NCBI GenBank assembly: GCA_963559605.1
Contig: CAUWLL010000006.1
Location: 1-64,000, forward strand
DNA length: 64,000 bases
Reading direction: 5' to 3'
Source of the DNA: Dorea_D sp963559605
GTDB lineage: Bacteria > Bacillota > Clostridia > Lachnospirales > Lachnospiraceae
A model generated the notes under the pieces. It saw nothing but the letters and a program-made list of their open reading frames with translations, made no database searches and was not told the origin of the DNA. The position numbers and the translations under genes were made by a program. Shown here in pieces: positions 33,636-41,427 of the stretch (positions are counted from its first letter, which is position 1; each line of letters begins with the position of its first letter).

Positions 33636-36231
33636 AGTAAAAAACAAGAAAGTGATCAGAAATCTTTCAGACAAAAGTTTTCGGGCAAATCGGACGAGAA
33701 ATTTCATAGCGGTGCTCGCCATCGCGTTGACTGCCATGCTGTTTACCACATTGTTTACCATTGGTATCGGGACGATGGAAAATTTCCAGCGCCAGACAAT
33801 GATGCAGGCGGGAGGGGATTCCCATGGCGTTATCAAAAATGTTACAAAGAAACAGTATGATAAATTATCCAAACACAAGCTGATAAAAGAAAGCGCCCCT
33901 TGTATGCTGGTGGCAGACGGAGTAGAAAACCCGGAGTTTTTAAAGCGACATGTGGAGATGTGGTACTATCCGCAGGAATGGTACCCCCACCTTTTTTTAG
34001 AGATCATAGACGGAAAAGCCCCAAAAACAGAAAATGAGATTTTGCTAGACGAAACTTCCATGGAACTGCTGGGAAAGAAGCCGGAGGCAGGACAGGAAGT
34101 AACGCTGACACTTCGGGTGAAAAGCCGGGATAAGGAGACGGTGAGGCGTACCTTCACAGTGTCCGGTGTGCTTAAGGCCTCCGGCGGTATGAATGTGGGA
34201 TTTGCCGTAGTGTCGGAGGATTATCAGAAAGCATATGCCAAGGAACTGATAAATACGCAGAAAGAAGACGGCTCCAGCGTAGGCGTTATCCGTATGGACG
34301 TGATGTTTTCGAATGCCTTCAATATTCAGGATAAGCTGGATAAAATCATTACAGAAAGCGGTTACTCTGTGACAGAAGGAGATGCAGATTATATTGCAAG
34401 CAACGGAAACTGGGCGTATATTTCTGATGGCGGTGAGAAAGATCCGTTTACTATCATAGGGGCAGTGGGGGGATTGTTGCTCATTTTACTTACCGGGTAT
34501 TTGATTATTTATAATGTATTCCAGATTTCGGTTATGAAGGACATCCGGTATTATGGATTATTAAAAACGATCGGAACGACAGGAAAGCAGGTAAAGCGTA
34601 TTCTTCGGAGACAGGCATTAAAGTTATCTCTTATGGGAATTCCGATTGGTTTGATCGCAGGATTTTTTATCGGGAAATGGATCGTACCACTGGTGCTTGC
34701 CCGTACAGATTTTGCAAATGAGGAAGCAGTCGTTACTATGAATCCGATGATTTTCATAGGTTCAGCTGTCTTTGCGCTGGCTACGGTGTTTATTTCCGTT
34801 CGTAAACCGGCGAAGATAGCGGCGAAAGTGTCTCCGGTGGAGGCGGTGCGTTATACGGACAGTAACGTGGGAAAGAAAAAGCAGAAAAAATCCACAGATG
34901 GCGGAAAGCTTTGGAAAATGGCGCTTTCCAACATTGGAAGAAGCAAGAAGCGTACGGTTGTCATAATTGCGTCCTTGTCTCTGGCAGTGGTATTATTAAA
35001 CAGTATTTTTACTCTGACCGGTTCCTTTGATAAGGATACGTATTTGAAGAAATTTATTACTTCAGATGTGGTGATCGGAAATGCAAATTATTTTAATTGT
35101 GATTACTATGGGGGCGCAAGCGACGATATTGAGACGGTTCGCTTATCAGAATCTTTCATTGAGGCTTGCGAATCTCAGGAGGGATTTGAAAAAGGCGGAA
35201 GACTTTATGGCGTGAGAGGAAAAGTAGGGCTGGATACGGAGACTTATGAAGCGCCGGATTATATTCCAAGAGATGAAAATGGTGATTACTATGAAATGTT
35301 TGGTTCTGACAAGCAGGTGTATGGAAAGATAAATGATACGACTTACGATACCGCGTTTTATGGCATGGAGGATTTTCTTTTTAATATTGTTGATGTGTGG
35401 GAAGGGGAAGATGATGTAGCAGTTCTTCGAGAAAAACTTGCAACCGGAGATTATATCCTTTCTGCAACGCCGACAGATGATAATGATTTTGTGTATGAAG
35501 ATAAGATCATGCATCATGCGGGAGATAAGGTTACCCTTGTACTTCCAAACGGAATGAAGAGAGAAGTAGAAATCTTGGCGGTTATCAAAGAGAATTATTA
35601 TGGATTGACGGATCGTGTGGGCGCTAATTTTATGTACTATACCTGTGCAGAAGTATTTAAGAAATGGGTATCTGACGAGTTCCTTATGAGCTATGCCTGT
35701 GATGTAGAAGACAATAAAGAAGCAGAGTTCGACCAGTTTCTGAAAGAATATACGGAGACGGCAGAACCGCTTATGAATTATGAGTCTAAGGAATATTGGC
35801 TGGAACAATACGAAGGCATGATGGGTCTTATTCTATTAGTCGGCGGACTTCTCACCCTAGTAGTCGCAGTGATTGGAATCTTGAATTTCGTCAACTCTAT
35901 TCTTACAGGAATGGTGACGAGACAGAAAGAATTTGTCATGATGCAGGCAATCGGAATGACGAAAAAACAGCTTACGAAAATGCTTGTGTTAGAGGGTGTA
36001 TGTTATGCAGTATTTACAATGATTGCTTCGTTTGGGCTGGGAAGTGTCTTTTCACTGACAGTTCTCCGGATGCTGACAGGAGGGTTGTGGTTCCTGAAAT
36101 ATCGGTTTGTGATATGGCCGATGCTTGCAGTATTTCCGGTACTTCTTATTCTCGGAATATTGATTCCGTGGGTTTCTTATAAAGGGCAGAAAAAGAGAAG
36201 TCTGATCGATGAAATACGGGAAAACGAATAA
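33628..36231 (+). CDS. FtsX/MacB-type ABC permease, 867 residues
   Basis: The start at 33628 follows GGCGGTGAG and overlaps the ATPase stop; the longer frame from 33586 is internal to that gene. Hydrophobic segments occur near residues 23-45, a cluster at about 285-400, one near 445-470, and a C-terminal cluster at about 735-860, with two large external domains between. There are two FtsX domains (ILLTGYLIIYNVFQISVMKDIRYYGLLKTIGT and LNFVNSILTGMVTRQKEFVMMQAIGMT). Such permeases do mechanical work on envelope substrates or peptides. It is longer than BceB, so resistance to a specific peptide should not be assumed. Confidence 0.88.
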   Translation: MRKVKNKKVIRNLSDKSFRANRTRNFIAVLAIALTAMLFTTLFTIGIGTMENFQRQTMMQAGGDSHGVIKNVTKKQYDKLSKHKLIKESAPCMLVADGVENPEFLKRHVEMWYYPQEWYPHLFLEIIDGKAPKTENEILLDETSMELLGKKPEAGQEVTLTLRVKSRDKETVRRTFTVSGVLKASGGMNVGFAVVSEDYQKAYAKELINTQKEDGSSVGVIRMDVMFSNAFNIQDKLDKIITESGYSVTEGDADYIASNGNWAYISDGGEKDPFTIIGAVGGLLLILLTGYLIIYNVFQISVMKDIRYYGLLKTIGTTGKQVKRILRRQALKLSLMGIPIGLIAGFFIGKWIVPLVLARTDFANEEAVVTMNPMIFIGSAVFALATVFISVRKPAKIAAKVSPVEAVRYTDSNVGKKKQKKSTDGGKLWKMALSNIGRSKKRTVVIIASLSLAVVLLNSIFTLTGSFDKDTYLKKFITSDVVIGNANYFNCDYYGGASDDIETVRLSESFIEACESQEGFEKGGRLYGVRGKVGLDTETYEAPDYIPRDENGDYYEMFGSDKQVYGKINDTTYDTAFYGMEDFLFNIVDVWEGEDDVAVLREKLATGDYILSATPTDDNDFVYEDKIMHHAGDKVTLVLPNGMKREVEILAVIKENYYGLTDRVGANFMYYTCAEVFKKWVSDEFLMSYACDVEDNKEAEFDQFLKEYTETAEPLMNYESKEYWLEQYEGMMGLILLVGGLLTLVVAVIGILNFVNSILTGMVTRQKEFVMMQAIGMTKKQLTKMLVLEGVCYAVFTMIASFGLGSVFSLTVLRMLTGGLWFLKYRFVIWPMLAVFPVLLILGILIPWVSYKGQKKRSLIDEIRENE

Positions 36232-36235
36232 TATA

Positions 36236-36274
36236 GGCAAAAATGGGAATCAAGAGCGATTCCCATTTTTTGCC
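36236..36274. terminator. Bidirectional terminator
   Basis: Left arm 36236-36251 and right arm 36258-36274 pair with a single bulged T around AAGAGC. It overlaps the stop codon of the converging membrane Fe-S gene and ends the ABC permease gene. Confidence 0.88.
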
Positions 36275-36834
36275 TTGCATATAAGTTGTGTCATTGTTCC
36301 CATTGGACAGTATACACACCAGGAGCGAGGTTTGAACAAAAGCATAGTCAGAAAACCAAGGATGGTAGAGGTGAGCATGACACTGTAAAATCCAAAGGCA
36401 AACTGTGCTACGCCGTCGGAAAATAGTGTGCCGTGGTATGCCCAGTGCCAGGGCATTTTAAAAGTCCAAAGTAAAGTTACTGCTGTTTTTAAGTTTTTTG
36501 TTCCGGCAAATACCAGATAGGTATTCCATAACATAAGAAAGAACATTGCAAAGAAGAAGATCAAAAATCCATAGCGGAAATAAGGGGAACGCATCCATTT
36601 CGGAATATCTTTCTTCCGGGAAAGTCCGAATCTGCCGCCTACAAGGGAGAATAACTGCCCCCTTCCACAATATTTGTTACAGTAAGCCTTGTTTCCGTTT
36701 GCGACGGATATAATGAGCGGAATAAAAAAACAAAGCAGTCCCAGCCATGCAAACAGGATGTTAAAAAAACCCAGAATAAGATAGGTAAGTGAAGCAATCC
36801 AGAGATAGTCATACCATTTCTTTTTTTCTTTCAT
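36250..36834 (-). CDS. NapH/CcoG-like membrane protein with 4Fe-4S cysteines
   Basis: A 194-residue membrane protein from the ATG at 36834, which follows TGGAGGAAT and overlaps the ferredoxin stop (ATGA); upstream in-frame starts lie inside the ferredoxin gene. There are about four hydrophobic helices (YLWIASLTYLILGFFNILFAW, LGLLCFFIPLIISVA, YGFLIFFFAMFFLMLWNTYLVF, SVMLTSTILGFLTMLLF). Two cysteine pairs, AYCNKYCGRGQ and WCVYCPMGTMTQ, match the NapH-type Fe-S domain, though each has only two cysteines. It probably passes electrons between the ferredoxin and a membrane partner. Confidence 0.75.
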   Translation of the reverse strand: MKEKKKWYDYLWIASLTYLILGFFNILFAWLGLLCFFIPLIISVANGNKAYCNKYCGRGQLFSLVGGRFGLSRKKDIPKWMRSPYFRYGFLIFFFAMFFLMLWNTYLVFAGTKNLKTAVTLLWTFKMPWHWAYHGTLFSDGVAQFAFGFYSVMLTSTILGFLTMLLFKPRSWCVYCPMGTMTQLICKAKNGNRS

Positions 36835-37028
36835 GATGTTGATTCCTCCAATGTGATAATACTTGCGGGACATTCTTTTGTACATTTTCCGCAGCCAATA
36901 CATAATTCGGTGTTAATTTCAGCGTATATTCCTCTGGGAATGGAAATTGCGTTTCTTGGACATACCTTTATACAGCAGCCACATGCAACACATTCCCGGG
37001 TGTTTACGACAGCTTTTCGTTTCGCCAT
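36831..37028 (-). CDS. Small 2[4Fe-4S] ferredoxin-like protein
   Basis: A 65-residue protein with two complete cluster motifs: CVACGCCIKVCPRNAI and CIGCGKCTKECPASII, each CxxCxxCxxxCP. The layout is that of clostridial ferredoxins with a short basic N-terminus. It overlaps the membrane protein gene by 4 bases and they are certainly cotranscribed. The redox partner is unknown. Confidence 0.92.
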   Translation of the reverse strand: MAKRKAVVNTRECVACGCCIKVCPRNAISIPRGIYAEINTELCIGCGKCTKECPASIITLEESTS

Positions 37029-37119
37029 ATATGCCTCCTCTTGTTTTTTGCCAGCATATCACGAAGGATGGGAAGGATTCAGTGACAAAGTTACAAGACA
37101 AGAGAGTCCGCTTGTAGGC

Positions 37120-37151
37120 TTGACATACTACTCCTGTAGGAGTAGTATTAA
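37120..37151 (+). promoter_or_regulatory. Promoter with a perfect palindrome in a long spacer
   Basis: TTGACA (37120-37125) and TATTAA (37146-37151) are 20 bases apart. The spacer is filled by a palindrome with arms ATACTACTCCT (37125-37135) and AGGAGTAGTAT (37138-37148). A repressor could block this promoter, or a MerR-type activator could twist its 19-20 base spacer. The XRE protein of the downstream pair is the nearest DNA-binding protein. Confidence 0.65.
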
Positions 37152-37171
37152 GGCGAAGGAGGAGATGAAAA

Positions 37172-37840
37172 ATGAAATTATATCATGGTTCAGAATATAT
37201 TATTTCCGCGCCGGAGTATGGAAAAGGGAAAGTGTATAATGATTACGGACAGGGATTTTATTGTACAGAAGTAATCGATATGGCGAAAGAGTGGGCGGTA
37301 GATAAAAGCAGAAATGGATATGCCAATGCATATGAATTGAAAGAGGGAAAACTGTCCGTCCTGAATCTCAATGACCCAGAGTATTGTATTTTGCACTGGT
37401 TGGCAATACTTTTAGAGAATAGAAGTTTTGATATGCCTTCTGCATTGGCGGCAGAGGCAAAGGAATATTTATTAGAGATTTTTTTGCCGGATTATAGAAA
37501 CTATGATGTGATTCAGGGCTATCGTGCGGACGACAGTTATTTTTCTTTTGCACAGGACTTTATCAATGGTACGATTTCTTATCGACAGTTGAACCGTGCG
37601 CTTTTCTTGGGGGAGTTAGGGCAGCAGACAGTATTAATAAGCGAGAAAGCCTTTGAAAATCTGAAGTTTACCGGATATGAAGTGGCAGAGCACGAAAAGT
37701 GGTTTGCGAAGAAGGAACTGCGTGACAGAACAGCAAGACGGGAATATTTTGATGTAGAGAGGAATAAACGGCAGAAAGGTGATATTTATATTGTACAGAT
37801 TATGGATGAGGAGATGACGGCAGATGATTTGCGCTTATGA
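37172..37840 (+). CDS. DUF3990 protein, ADP-ribosyltransferase-like putative toxin
   Basis: A 222-residue protein. It begins KLYHGSEYIISAPEYGKGKVYNDYGQGFYCTEVIDMAKEWA, the YHG...DYGQGFYCT...A.EWA pattern of DUF3990, which is related to the ADP-ribosyltransferase fold. The middle (LPDYRNYDVIQGYRADDSYFSFAQDFINGTISY) includes the second conserved block with R and D residues, and a charged tail follows. AAGGAGGAG precedes the ATG. It overlaps by 17 bases a gene for a helix-turn-helix protein, a toxin-antitoxin layout. Catalysis and toxicity are inferred from family and context. Confidence 0.75.
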   Translation: MKLYHGSEYIISAPEYGKGKVYNDYGQGFYCTEVIDMAKEWAVDKSRNGYANAYELKEGKLSVLNLNDPEYCILHWLAILLENRSFDMPSALAAEAKEYLLEIFLPDYRNYDVIQGYRADDSYFSFAQDFINGTISYRQLNRALFLGELGQQTVLISEKAFENLKFTGYEVAEHEKWFAKKELRDRTARREYFDVERNKRQKGDIYIVQIMDEEMTADDLRL

Positions 37841-38477
37841 TGAATTATATTTGGACAAAGCGAGAACCGCACTGGCGAGAATGTTTGATTTTGCGGTGTA
37901 TGACTTAAAATACAAGCTTTCTGATTTCTTCCGTATTTTTGCACACTCATATACTGCAAGACAGTTTGAAAGAGGAGAGGCATCTGTGGTTGTGGGACGT
38001 TCAGGGGTGGAACTCACCTATATTGTGACAGAGGGAGAACGTTCTTATGAAATAGAGGTGAAACCCAGATTTACAGCAAACCGGAGCCGGGAATATTGGC
38101 TTGGGTGGGCGCTTGCATACTATCAGTGGAGAATGAATTTGTCATTTTTAGAGATAGAAAAATACTTGGAAATAGAAGATTTGCTGGAACTATATTCTCC
38201 TTATCATGAAATGGATGTTCATCATTTTGTAGAGCGTGTAAATGAAATGTATGTGACGGCAAAAAAAGATACCAATCTGAAATTGCAGAGAATGAAAGCC
38301 GGTTTTACACAAAAAGAGCTGGCAGACCAGACCGGTATTCCCATTCGAACCATTCAACAGTATGAGCAGAAGCAGAAAAATATCAATAAGGCTTCTGCAG
38401 AATATCTTTTGATACTTTCAAGGGCGCTTGTATGTGAGCCGGAACGCTTGCTGGAACCGGAGATTGATTTTAAATGA
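37824..38477 (+). CDS. XRE-family protein with N-terminal partner domain, putative antitoxin
   Basis: A 217-residue protein. The first 140 residues form a domain I do not recognise beyond the pattern ARMFDFAVYDLKYKLSDFFRIFAHSYTARQFERG and REYWLGWALAYYQW. The C-terminus (about 152-215) is a lambda-repressor-type helix-turn-helix: LKLQRMKAGFTQKELADQTGIPIRTIQQYEQKQKNINKASAEYLLILSRAL. The gene starts inside the end of the DUF3990 gene, with GAGGAG 10 bases upstream. It probably neutralises the first protein and represses the pair's promoter, perhaps through the palindrome at 37125-37148. Confidence 0.7.
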   Translation: MICAYDELYLDKARTALARMFDFAVYDLKYKLSDFFRIFAHSYTARQFERGEASVVVGRSGVELTYIVTEGERSYEIEVKPRFTANRSREYWLGWALAYYQWRMNLSFLEIEKYLEIEDLLELYSPYHEMDVHHFVERVNEMYVTAKKDTNLKLQRMKAGFTQKELADQTGIPIRTIQQYEQKQKNINKASAEYLLILSRALVCEPERLLEPEIDFK

Positions 38478-38506
38478 TCAGGTGTGGCGAAAATAAGGAT
38501 TCATAG

Positions 38507-38671
38507 AATCTTAAAGATTTTCTTTCTGAAATCTTAAAAAAGACATGTGAAAGCTATCTATTTGCAGAAATGCTTTTCAAAGATAAGACCGTGAAAGTGT
38601 TGAGTGCATTGGCATTTATCGGGACAGTAGGTCTGCTTGGATTGGTGGGGCTATTGCTGGCAGTGAATTGA
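38507..38671 (+). pseudogene. Truncated small membrane-protein frame
   Basis: An open frame from a stop at 38504 to TGA at 38669-38671 reads FLSEILKKTCESYLFAEM, then LFKDKTVKVLSALAFIGTVGLLGLVGLLLAVN, a clear amphipathic stretch and a membrane helix. The only ATG (38570) is mid-frame and has no ribosome site. It may be the decayed 3' end of a gene or a 33-residue membrane peptide. The rest of 38478-38692 shows nothing else. Confidence 0.3.
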
Positions 38672-38692
38672 AAATATAATAGAAGAAAGCGG

Positions 38693-38743
38693 AAAAGCCA
38701 TTGTGTCGCAGGTGAGAAATTCTCTGTGACACAATGGCTTTTT
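38693..38743 (+). terminator. Strong terminator
   Basis: AAAAGCCATTGTGTC (38693-38707) pairs exactly with 38728-38742, extended inside by CAG/CTG, and ends in a T run. It separates the toxin-antitoxin region from the dehydrogenase operon. Confidence 0.9.
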
Positions 38744-38758
38744 CAGCGCTATCTACGG

Positions 38759-38787
38759 TTGTAAATTGTGTGGATATTGTCTATAAT
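38759..38787 (+). promoter_or_regulatory. Promoter of the alcohol dehydrogenase operon
   Basis: TTGTAA (38759-38764), a 17-base spacer and a perfect TATAAT (38782-38787). Confidence 0.75.
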
Positions 38788-38835
38788 GAAAGTTAGTGAA
38801 AATCATAATTTAAACTACGAAAGGAGATTACATAT

Positions 38836-40020
38836 ATGCAAAGTTTTAATCTATACACACCGACTGAGATCGTCTTCGGTAAGGGTGTGGAAAATCAGAC
38901 GGGAGCGCTTGCAAAGAAGTATGGAGCTTCGAAAGCTGTCCTTGTATATGGCGGCGGAAGTGCAGTGAAAAGCGGGCTGATCGGACGTGTGGAAGAATCT
39001 TTAAAGGCAGAAGGTATTGCGTATATTGAGCTTCCGGGTGTCAAACCAAATCCACGCATGTCTCTTGCAAGAGAAGGTGTGGAAAAAGCGCTTGCATTTG
39101 GCGCAGACCTGATCTTGGCTATAGGTGGCGGAAGCGCTATTGATACTGCGAAAGCGGTGGCTGTAGGGGCAGCGAACGAAGGCACAGACATCCGTGAGTT
39201 TTGGGCAGGAAAAGAGAAGATTACGAAAGCCCTTCCGGTAGGCGTGGTTCTTACGATTTCTGCAGCGGGAAGCGAGATGAGTGACTCTGCGGTACTTACC
39301 AATGATGAAACGCATAAAAAGGGCGGTGTGAATACGGATTTGGTCCGTCCTGTATTTGCAGTGATGAACCCGGAGCTTACCCGGACACTTCCGAAATATC
39401 AGCTCACCTGCGGTATTGTAGATATTTTCATGCACACCATTGAACGTTATTTTACCCCGGTTGCCGGAAACGAGCTGACAGATGAAATTGCAGAAGGTCT
39501 TATGCGTACGCTGATCCGCAATGGGCTGAAAGCATTTGAGGATCCACAGGACTATGACGCGCTCAGTGAGATCATGTGGTGCGGAAGTCTGTCACACAAC
39601 AACCTGACGGGGCTTGGCAGACCGAAGGATTTTGCATGCCACAAGTTAGGGCACGAGATCGGCGGTATGTTTGACGAAGCACACGGTGCAACCCTTTCCG
39701 CAGTGTGGGGAAGCTGGGCAAGATATGTATATAAGCTGGATGTTCCGAGATTTGCCAATTATGGTAAAAAGGTATGGAATATCGAGAAGGACAGTGAAGA
39801 AGAAGCGGCAGTTGCGGCGATTGAGAGAACAGAGGCATTTTTCAAGAGCCTGGATATGCCGATCAGTATCGGACAGCTTGCAATTGGCGTACAGCCGGAG
39901 GAGACACTTCGGAAAATGGCAGACAGCGCTACCAAAGGAGATACGGTCAGACTTGGCTGTTTCAAGCAATTAAATATGCAGGATATGTATGAGATTTACA
40001 AATTGGCGAATCACGAGTAA
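38836..40020 (+). CDS. Iron-containing alcohol dehydrogenase, NADPH-butanol dehydrogenase type
   Basis: A 394-residue group III dehydrogenase. It starts MQSFNLYTPTEIVFGKGVENQTG, with VLVYGGGSAVKSGL for the nucleotide fold and ILAIGGGSAIDTAKAVAVGA. Metal ligands are expected in the GIVDIFMHTIERY segment (Asp, His), the CHKLGHEIGG segment and the FDEAHGATLSAVWG segment. This is the YqhD/BdhA-like branch that reduces aldehydes with NADPH. It heads a run with ornithine-cyclodeaminase-family, RidA and Mrp genes. AAAGGAG precedes the ATG. Confidence 0.9.
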   Translation: MQSFNLYTPTEIVFGKGVENQTGALAKKYGASKAVLVYGGGSAVKSGLIGRVEESLKAEGIAYIELPGVKPNPRMSLAREGVEKALAFGADLILAIGGGSAIDTAKAVAVGAANEGTDIREFWAGKEKITKALPVGVVLTISAAGSEMSDSAVLTNDETHKKGGVNTDLVRPVFAVMNPELTRTLPKYQLTCGIVDIFMHTIERYFTPVAGNELTDEIAEGLMRTLIRNGLKAFEDPQDYDALSEIMWCGSLSHNNLTGLGRPKDFACHKLGHEIGGMFDEAHGATLSAVWGSWARYVYKLDVPRFANYGKKVWNIEKDSEEEAAVAAIERTEAFFKSLDMPISIGQLAIGVQPEETLRKMADSATKGDTVRLGCFKQLNMQDMYEIYKLANHE

Positions 40021-40045
40021 AGGATAGATGAGAGAGGAATGGACT

Positions 40046-40996
40046 ATGATTGTATTAGATAAGAAGCAGATTGAAGCAGTCATCGATTTAAACGGGATGA
40101 TGGATCAGATTGAGGAGGCATACCGCATTTTCGGAAGCGGGGATTTTTATATGCCGCCAAGACCAAGTGTGGAAGATAAGAACAAAACCATGCTTTATAT
40201 GCCATGCTATACAAAAGAAGTAATCGGTACAAAGATTTTAAGTATTTTCCCGGATAATGCAAAACTAGGACTTCCGTCCATTGACGGGATCGTGTACTTA
40301 AATGATTATGAGACAGGGAAACCGCTGGCGGTTATGGACGGACAGACGGTAACTGCATGGCGTACAGGAGCTGTAGGCGGTGTGGGGATCCGTCATTTAT
40401 CCAGAAAAGACTGTCACACGGTAGGAATCGTAGGCGCGGGCGTGCAGGGATTCCATCAGGCGCTTTATGCATGTGCGGCGCGAGACATTCACACGGTGTA
40501 TGTATTTAATCACAGTGACCGCGATCTTACAGACTATTTGCACAGACTGGAAAAAGCTATTGATAATCCGGCTACAAAAGTAGTACAATGTAAGACAGTG
40601 GAAGAGCTTGTGAAAAACAGTGAGATTATCTGTACAGCTACTCCGGCAAATGCTCCGGTACTTCCTGATGATAAGGAATTATTAAAGGGAAAATGTATCA
40701 TTGCGATCGGTTCTTATACACCGGATATGCGCGAGATTCCGGATGTGATCTGGGATTTGACAGATAAGGTTTATATCGAGCTTCCATATGCGTGTGAAGA
40801 AAGTGGGGATTTAAGCCAGCCGATCAAGGAAGGACGTCTTACCGAAGATCAGACGATACTGATGAGCGATTATCTGGCAGCAGGTCCGAGAGAGATTACG
40901 GATAAAGAGGAGACCACCTATTTCAAATCGGTAGGTATGGCGCTCTTTGACGTATGCATCGCACAGAAAATTTTAGAAATGGCAAAGGAGAATTAA
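40046..40996 (+). CDS. Ornithine cyclodeaminase / mu-crystallin family protein
   Basis: A 316-residue protein from the ATG at 40046, 6 bases after AGAGGAA. Family features are the N-terminal MIVLDKKQIEAVIDLNGMMDQIEEAY, PPRPSVEDKNKTMLYMPCY, TVTAWRTGAVGGVGIRHLSRKDCHTVGIVGAGVQGFHQAL with the NAD(P) loop, and SEIICTATPANAPVLPD. Members include ornithine cyclodeaminase, ketimine reductases, alanine and tauropine-type dehydrogenases, so the substrate is open. It lies between an alcohol dehydrogenase and RidA; RidA removes imine intermediates that such enzymes produce. Confidence 0.88.
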   Translation: MIVLDKKQIEAVIDLNGMMDQIEEAYRIFGSGDFYMPPRPSVEDKNKTMLYMPCYTKEVIGTKILSIFPDNAKLGLPSIDGIVYLNDYETGKPLAVMDGQTVTAWRTGAVGGVGIRHLSRKDCHTVGIVGAGVQGFHQALYACAARDIHTVYVFNHSDRDLTDYLHRLEKAIDNPATKVVQCKTVEELVKNSEIICTATPANAPVLPDDKELLKGKCIIAIGSYTPDMREIPDVIWDLTDKVYIELPYACEESGDLSQPIKEGRLTEDQTILMSDYLAAGPREITDKEETTYFKSVGMALFDVCIAQKILEMAKEN

Positions 40997-41000
40997 GAGT

Positions 41001-41375
41001 ATGAAAGTAGTAGCAACAGACAAAGCACCAAAAGCATTAGGACCATATTCACAGGGGTACGTTCACAACGGTATATTCTATTCCGCAGGGCAGATTCCTA
41101 TTGATCCGGCAGTAGACGCAGTTGTGGCAGAGACTATCGAAGAGCAGACAGAGCAGGTTTGTAAGAACTTTGCGGCTGTCTTAGAGGCGGCAGGCTCTTC
41201 TTTTGACAAAGTGTTAAAAACAACATGTTTCTTAGCAGATATGGGTGATTTCGCTGCATTTAATGAAGTATATGCAAAATATTTTACGTCAAAACCGGCA
41301 AGAAGCTGTGTGGCAGTAAAGACACTTCCAAAGAATGTGAAATGTGAAGTGGAGCTTATCGCAGTAGTTGAGTAG
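41001..41375 (+). CDS. ridA: RidA family enamine/imine deaminase
   Basis: A 124-residue YjgF/YER057c/UK114 protein. It reads KAPKALGPYSQGYVHNGIFYSAGQIPIDP, the standard N-terminus, with the substrate-binding Arg in SKPARSCVAVKTLPKNVKCEVELIAVVE at the C-terminus. It forms trimers and hydrolyses reactive 2-aminoacrylate and related imines to keto acids and ammonia. It starts 4 bases after the cyclodeaminase-family stop and overlaps no other gene. Confidence 0.95.
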   Translation: MKVVATDKAPKALGPYSQGYVHNGIFYSAGQIPIDPAVDAVVAETIEEQTEQVCKNFAAVLEAAGSSFDKVLKTTCFLADMGDFAAFNEVYAKYFTSKPARSCVAVKTLPKNVKCEVELIAVVE

Positions 41376-41427
41376 AGCGCTTGGTGAGACAGATGTATCA
41401 ATGGATAATAGAAAGGATATGAGTATT

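Noticed and set aside
35146..35808. 220-residue open frame on the minus strand inside the large permease gene
   Set aside because: No ribosome site or recognisable motif, and the plus-strand permease is continuous across it.
37120..37151. Firm assignment of the palindrome to a MerR regulator
   Set aside because: The spacer length fits, but no MerR gene is in the window, and the adjacent XRE protein is an equally good candidate.
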